A stretch of 38,925 bases of DNA from assembly GCA_030065825.1 (NCBI GenBank), contig JASJCY010000048.1, forward strand, positions 1 through 38,925, read 5' to 3'. Every line of letters begins with the position of its first letter. The first letter of the stretch is position 1. The DNA comes from Nostocaceae cyanobacterium (GTDB lineage Bacteria; Cyanobacteriota; Cyanobacteriia; Cyanobacteriales; Nostocaceae). Below the pieces are notes generated by a model. It had not been told where the DNA came from. It searched no databases and was given only the letters and a program-made list of their open reading frames with translations. Shown one piece after another: positions 35,342-38,925 of this stretch. Both the position numbers and the translations under genes were made by a program.

Positions 35342-38300
35342 GTGACTTTATCGCTACAATGGCTGCACGTACCATGGGGGAAATACCCACCGTAGAACCG
35401 TTGACGGGTTCAATGTATTTACCCTTACCTGCGATGCCTGGGGATTATACTGAAGATGCATCATGGGAATCTGAGCCATCAGCACCGATAGATGACGAGC
35501 CAGATTTGAGTTTTATGCCTTTGGTAATTTCCGAGGAATGGTCGGGAAGGATGCCAAGGGGGGATAAAAATCTTATACAAGATTCAGAAACAACCCCCAG
35601 GGTGGAATTTCAGCCAGACAGGGGTAAAATATGGGAAGATGAGGGTAGACAAGAGAGTACTATTATTACTGGATATGAAGTTACTTTGACGGAGGGTGTT
35701 CAACCAGAAACAGAGGCTAAATTGGATGCTGTAACAGAAACACCAAGGTATTCTGTTGTACCGCAAGTGAATCCTTTAGAAACTGTACAGAATTCTGTTG
35801 AAGTTGATGAAAAGCCACATTTACAAGCAGAGGGTTTTGGGTTACAGTTACCTTTAGATTCAAACCAAACTCCAAATTACTCTGACAAGCAATTAACTCA
35901 GACAAACAACCCAAATCTACAAAGATACGGGGAAGGAGAGAGGGAGGAGAGTAACAGCGATGTTACAGTTACCCCTACTGAGGTTAGCGAGGAAATATCA
36001 TCAATCTCCATTGCACCACAATATTCTGTGTCAGCGAATGTTGAGTTGACATCACCAATATCTACTTCCTCGTCGGAGGTTAAATTTCCCATACCCAGAC
36101 AATTTGAGAGTGTAGATGAGGGGGAAGTTGGAATATCTACAAACATGGAGAAGGGAAATGGTGAAACAGCATCGCAATCTGTAAAAGCGAATGTTGAGTT
36201 GACATCACCGGAACATAATTCCTCGTCGGAGGTTAAATTTCCCATATCCAGACAATTTGGGAATGTAGATGAGGGGGAAGTTGGGATATCTACAGACATG
36301 GAGAAGGGAAATGGTGAAACAGCATCGCAATCTGTAAAAGCGAATGTTGAGTTGACATCATCAATATCTGATTCTCAGTCGAATGTTCAATTTCCCATAT
36401 CCAGACAATCTACAAATATAGATGAGGGGGAAGTTGGGATATCCACAGACATGGAGAAGGGAAATGGTGAATCTGTTGTTAACTCTGAGAATTTCACCAC
36501 TAAGACGGAAACATCATCAACTATAGCACCGCAAATAAATCTTTTAGATACAGCATCGCAATCTGTAAAAGCGAATGTTGAGTTGACATCACCGGAATAT
36601 AATTCCTCGTCGGAGGTTCAATTTCCCATACCCAGACAATTTGGGAATGTAGAGGAGGGGGAAGTTGGAATATCTACAAACATGGAGAAGGGAAATGGTG
36701 AAACAGCATCACAATCTGTAAAAGCGAATGTTGAGTTGACATCACCGGAATATAATTCCTCGTCGGAGGTTCAATTTCCCATATCCAGACAATCTGCAAA
36801 TATAGATGAGGGGGAAGTTGGGATATCTACAAACATGGAGAAGGGAAATGGTGAATCTGTTGTTAACTCTGAGAATTTCACCACTAAGACGGAAACATCA
36901 TCAACTATAGCACCGCAAATAAATCTTTTAGATGCAGCATCTGATTCTGTAAAAGCGAATGTTGAATTGACATCACCGGAATATAATTCCTCGTCGGAGG
37001 TTGAATTTCCCATACCCAGACAATTTGAGAGTGTAGATGAGGGGGAAGTTGGAATATCTACAAACATGGAGAAGGGAAATGGTGAATCTGTTGTTAACTC
37101 TGAGAATTTCACCACTAAGACGGAAACATCATCAACTATAGCACCGCAAATAAATCTTTTAGATACAGCATCGCAATCTGTAGAAGCGAATGTTGAATTG
37201 ACATCATCAATATCTACTTCTGACTCTGGGTTAACTCAACTGTCTGATGATACTCAAACAACTTTAAATAGACAATTCACCAATGCAGAGAATGGGAAAA
37301 CCCACAAATACAAAACTCCACAGAAGAGAAACACTCTTTATGATGTAACAGTACCTAATTCCTCGTCAGATGTTCAATTTTCCATACCCAAACAATCTAC
37401 TCATATAGACGAGAGGGAAGTTAGGATATCCACAGACATGGAGAAAGAAAACGGTGAATCAGTTGTTAATTCTGACAATCTCACCAGAAAGACCGAGATA
37501 TCAGCAAATATGACACCGCAAGTGAAGCGGTTGGAAACAGCATCTCAGTCTCTAAAACCTAATGTTGAGTTGATATTACCAGAAAATAATTCTGAGTCAG
37601 AATTACATCAAGATTTGAATAATACTCATACACAATTTTCCCAGCAATTAACTAATACAGAAAATCTGTCTATACACAAAAACATAGAAACACAAAGATT
37701 AAATAGTAATCAGCAGCAAAATACTACTTTTGTGAATACTGGTAAACAGGAAGTGGTGAATCCAAATGTAAATCGTCTCAAAACCCAGAATGTAAAAGCG
37801 AAGGTCGAGTTGACATTACCAATATCTACTTTGAAATCAGATTCGCATCCATTTGTAAATACACAAATCCCAGAAGATGATAATGTCAACACAAGGAATA
37901 ATCCAGTTAAAGCTACTAGGAAAGAGGAAAACTTAACACCCCAAGTAAATCAGCTAGAAATAGTAAAACCTTCTGTAAATTCTGATATAAATTTAGATTC
38001 TCCACAATTGTATTCACAGAGTTCATTACAGATTGAAATTACTAACAGGAAAAATATTCCTGAAAATTCAAAAGAGCAAAAATTCCAAAGTTCAGTGTTA
38101 TCTAATGCTGAGTCATCTAACCATAGTCAATTGAGTCACACAGAAGCAAACCAGAACAATTTGAAACAAGAGAAAGCAATTCCACAGAAAATTGCCAGAC
38201 CAATAACCTATCAGTCAGGAGAATCATCCGTATCGCAAACCTCACAATCTGTTCAGCCAAATTTACAGGTACACTTAAACCTAATTAAAGGTGATAGCAA

Positions 38301-38622
38301 TAATCAATCAAACCCGCATTCCTTGTTCAAGGGGGAATCTCAACTTGCCAATAGGATTGCTAGTGTTAGACCCAATATACAAGATTTGGCAAACCTCTCA
38401 CCACCAACAGTCAAAACTTCTTCTCCAGTCCATAGTAAAACTCAACCTAGATTACATCAAGCAGAACCTAGGTTATCTCCTACTATTCAAGTTACTATTG
38501 GTCGTATAGAAGTACGGGGAATTCAACCGACCCCATCTCCAATTAGTAAACCTAAACAATCTACAAAAAAGAGTCCTGCTTTGACTTTACAAGACTATTT
38601 GAAACAACGTGATGGAAAGTAG
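35338..38622 (+). CDS. Long repeat protein with conserved eCIS end motifs
   Basis: 1094 aa, acidic, no Cys-rich or membrane parts, predicted disordered by composition. The N-terminus (SDFIATMAARTMGEIPTVEP) and the C-terminus (PTIQVTIGRIEVRGIQPTPS, then ALTLQDYLKQRDGK) resemble end motifs of eCIS proteins encoded after the gp26-like gene. Between them, residues about 230-614 are six units beginning SVKANVELTSPEYNSSSEV or a variant; units are 51 aa, or 77 aa with an extra SVVNSENFTTKTETSSTIAP part. Degenerate copies continue to about 840. This middle makes the protein far longer than the short relatives I know. Function unknown; a length-variable tether or scaffold within the baseplate is a guess. 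Translation is coupled to the upstream gene. Confidence 0.85.
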   Translation: MSDFIATMAARTMGEIPTVEPLTGSMYLPLPAMPGDYTEDASWESEPSAPIDDEPDLSFMPLVISEEWSGRMPRGDKNLIQDSETTPRVEFQPDRGKIWEDEGRQESTIITGYEVTLTEGVQPETEAKLDAVTETPRYSVVPQVNPLETVQNSVEVDEKPHLQAEGFGLQLPLDSNQTPNYSDKQLTQTNNPNLQRYGEGEREESNSDVTVTPTEVSEEISSISIAPQYSVSANVELTSPISTSSSEVKFPIPRQFESVDEGEVGISTNMEKGNGETASQSVKANVELTSPEHNSSSEVKFPISRQFGNVDEGEVGISTDMEKGNGETASQSVKANVELTSSISDSQSNVQFPISRQSTNIDEGEVGISTDMEKGNGESVVNSENFTTKTETSSTIAPQINLLDTASQSVKANVELTSPEYNSSSEVQFPIPRQFGNVEEGEVGISTNMEKGNGETASQSVKANVELTSPEYNSSSEVQFPISRQSANIDEGEVGISTNMEKGNGESVVNSENFTTKTETSSTIAPQINLLDAASDSVKANVELTSPEYNSSSEVEFPIPRQFESVDEGEVGISTNMEKGNGESVVNSENFTTKTETSSTIAPQINLLDTASQSVEANVELTSSISTSDSGLTQLSDDTQTTLNRQFTNAENGKTHKYKTPQKRNTLYDVTVPNSSSDVQFSIPKQSTHIDEREVRISTDMEKENGESVVNSDNLTRKTEISANMTPQVKRLETASQSLKPNVELILPENNSESELHQDLNNTHTQFSQQLTNTENLSIHKNIETQRLNSNQQQNTTFVNTGKQEVVNPNVNRLKTQNVKAKVELTLPISTLKSDSHPFVNTQIPEDDNVNTRNNPVKATRKEENLTPQVNQLEIVKPSVNSDINLDSPQLYSQSSLQIEITNRKNIPENSKEQKFQSSVLSNAESSNHSQLSHTEANQNNLKQEKAIPQKIARPITYQSGESSVSQTSQSVQPNLQVHLNLIKGDSNNQSNPHSLFKGESQLANRIASVRPNIQDLANLSPPTVKTSSPVHSKTQPRLHQAEPRLSPTIQVTIGRIEVRGIQPTPSPISKPKQSTKKSPALTLQDYLKQRDGK
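36025..37176 (+). repeat. 153/231-bp in-frame tandem repeats
   Basis: Units start at about 36025, 36178, 36331, 36562, 36715 and 36946, with a diverged one at 37177. Two unit lengths alternate: 153 bp, and 231 bp with an extra 78-bp segment. Copies are nearly identical over long stretches, pointing to recent unequal exchange. Every unit keeps the frame. Confidence 0.95.
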
Positions 38623-38925
38623 TATAGCACAATAGAGAAGAGCAGAACCTAGGTTATCTCCTATTATTCAAGTTACTATTGGTCCTATAGAAGTACGGGG
38701 AATTCAACCGACCCCATCTCCAATTAGTAAACCTAAACAATCTACAAAAAGGAGTCCTGCTTTGACTTTACAAGATTATTTGAAACAACCTGATGGAAAG
38801 TAGTATAGCACAATAGAGAAGAGCAGAACCTAGGTTATCTCCTATTATTCAAGTTACTATTGGTCCTATAGAAGTACGGGGAATTCAACCGACCCCATCT
38901 CCAATTAGTAAACCTAAACAATCTA
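38461..38925 (+). repeat. 181-bp tandem copies of the gene 3' end
   Basis: GCAGAACCTAGGTTATCTCC occurs at 38461, 38642 and 38823. The first copy is the real C-terminus and stop of the 1094-aa protein. The second and the cut-off third lie past the stop and repeat the C-terminal codons with Arg-to-Pro changes (GPIEVRG, QPDGK). They have no start codon. Copies 2 and 3 agree with each other where both are visible and differ from copy 1 at several bases. The period is not a multiple of three. Confidence 0.97.

Noticed and set aside
35898-37115. Antisense frames of 114 and 133 codons inside the repeat gene
   Set aside because: They only mirror the tandem repeats of the sense gene, which has the conserved end motifs.
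1-38925. Complete prophage or type VI secretion locus
   Set aside because: No capsid, portal, terminase, integrase or lysis genes, and no TssJLM membrane complex; gene content fits an eCIS-type contractile injection system.
38642-38925. A second gene after the 1094-aa protein
   Set aside because: The region is a repeat of that gene's 3' end without start codon or ribosome binding site.

Overview
The window is cyanobacterial. The HIP1 octamer GCGATCGC occurs more than a dozen times (for example at 3187-3194). Spacers carry heptanucleotide tandem repeats (TTAATTC, TTATTAG, TTCCCTA types) and GGGCGCAAGCATTGCGCCC palindromes of the kind common in multicellular cyanobacteria. The species cannot be named from this sequence.

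The locus encodes most of a phage-tail-like contractile injection system (CIS/eCIS type). There is no capsid, portal, terminase or lysis gene. Plus strand, right side: a small membrane protein (30548-30979), an unknown beta-rich protein (31676-32071), sheath (32119-33690), tube (33701-34246), a strong intrinsic terminator (about 34289-34344), a zinc-ribbon baseplate-type protein (34604-35341) and a very long repeat protein (35338-38622) whose 3' end is re-duplicated downstream with a 181-bp period past the window edge. Minus strand, read from right to left: CIS tube/LysM-type adaptor (21832-22473), gpX-like protein (21131-21421), gpD-like hub (19957-21102), gpV-like spike (19160-19960), PAAR-like tip (18837-19160), gp25-like wedge (18187-18546), two baseplate-J-type proteins (15430-17970 and 9691-14904), a gpI-type tail protein (4877-9694), a nuclease-dead-looking tnpB (3503-4765) and a DUF6519/tail-fibre-like protein running off the left edge (1-3506). 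ATPase, tape-measure and tail-terminator genes are not seen and may lie outside.

Between the two arms (22746-30031, minus strand) is an accessory/cargo block. It holds a 1581-aa DUF4157 protein with an HELTH motif, a hydrophobic middle and a C-terminal region resembling a His/Asn nuclease toxin followed by a ComEA-like tandem helix-hairpin-helix. It also holds two YbjN-domain (type III chaperone-like) proteins, a hicA/hicB toxin-antitoxin pair and a broken second hicB.

Unusual points: three large beta-propeller insertions in two baseplate proteins, carrying five copies of a shared ~66-aa module; tnpB with Tyr in place of the first RuvC Asp, overlapping the fibre gene start codon; the candidate DNA-targeting effector beside possible chaperones; and heavy expansion of repeats both in spacers and in reading frames.
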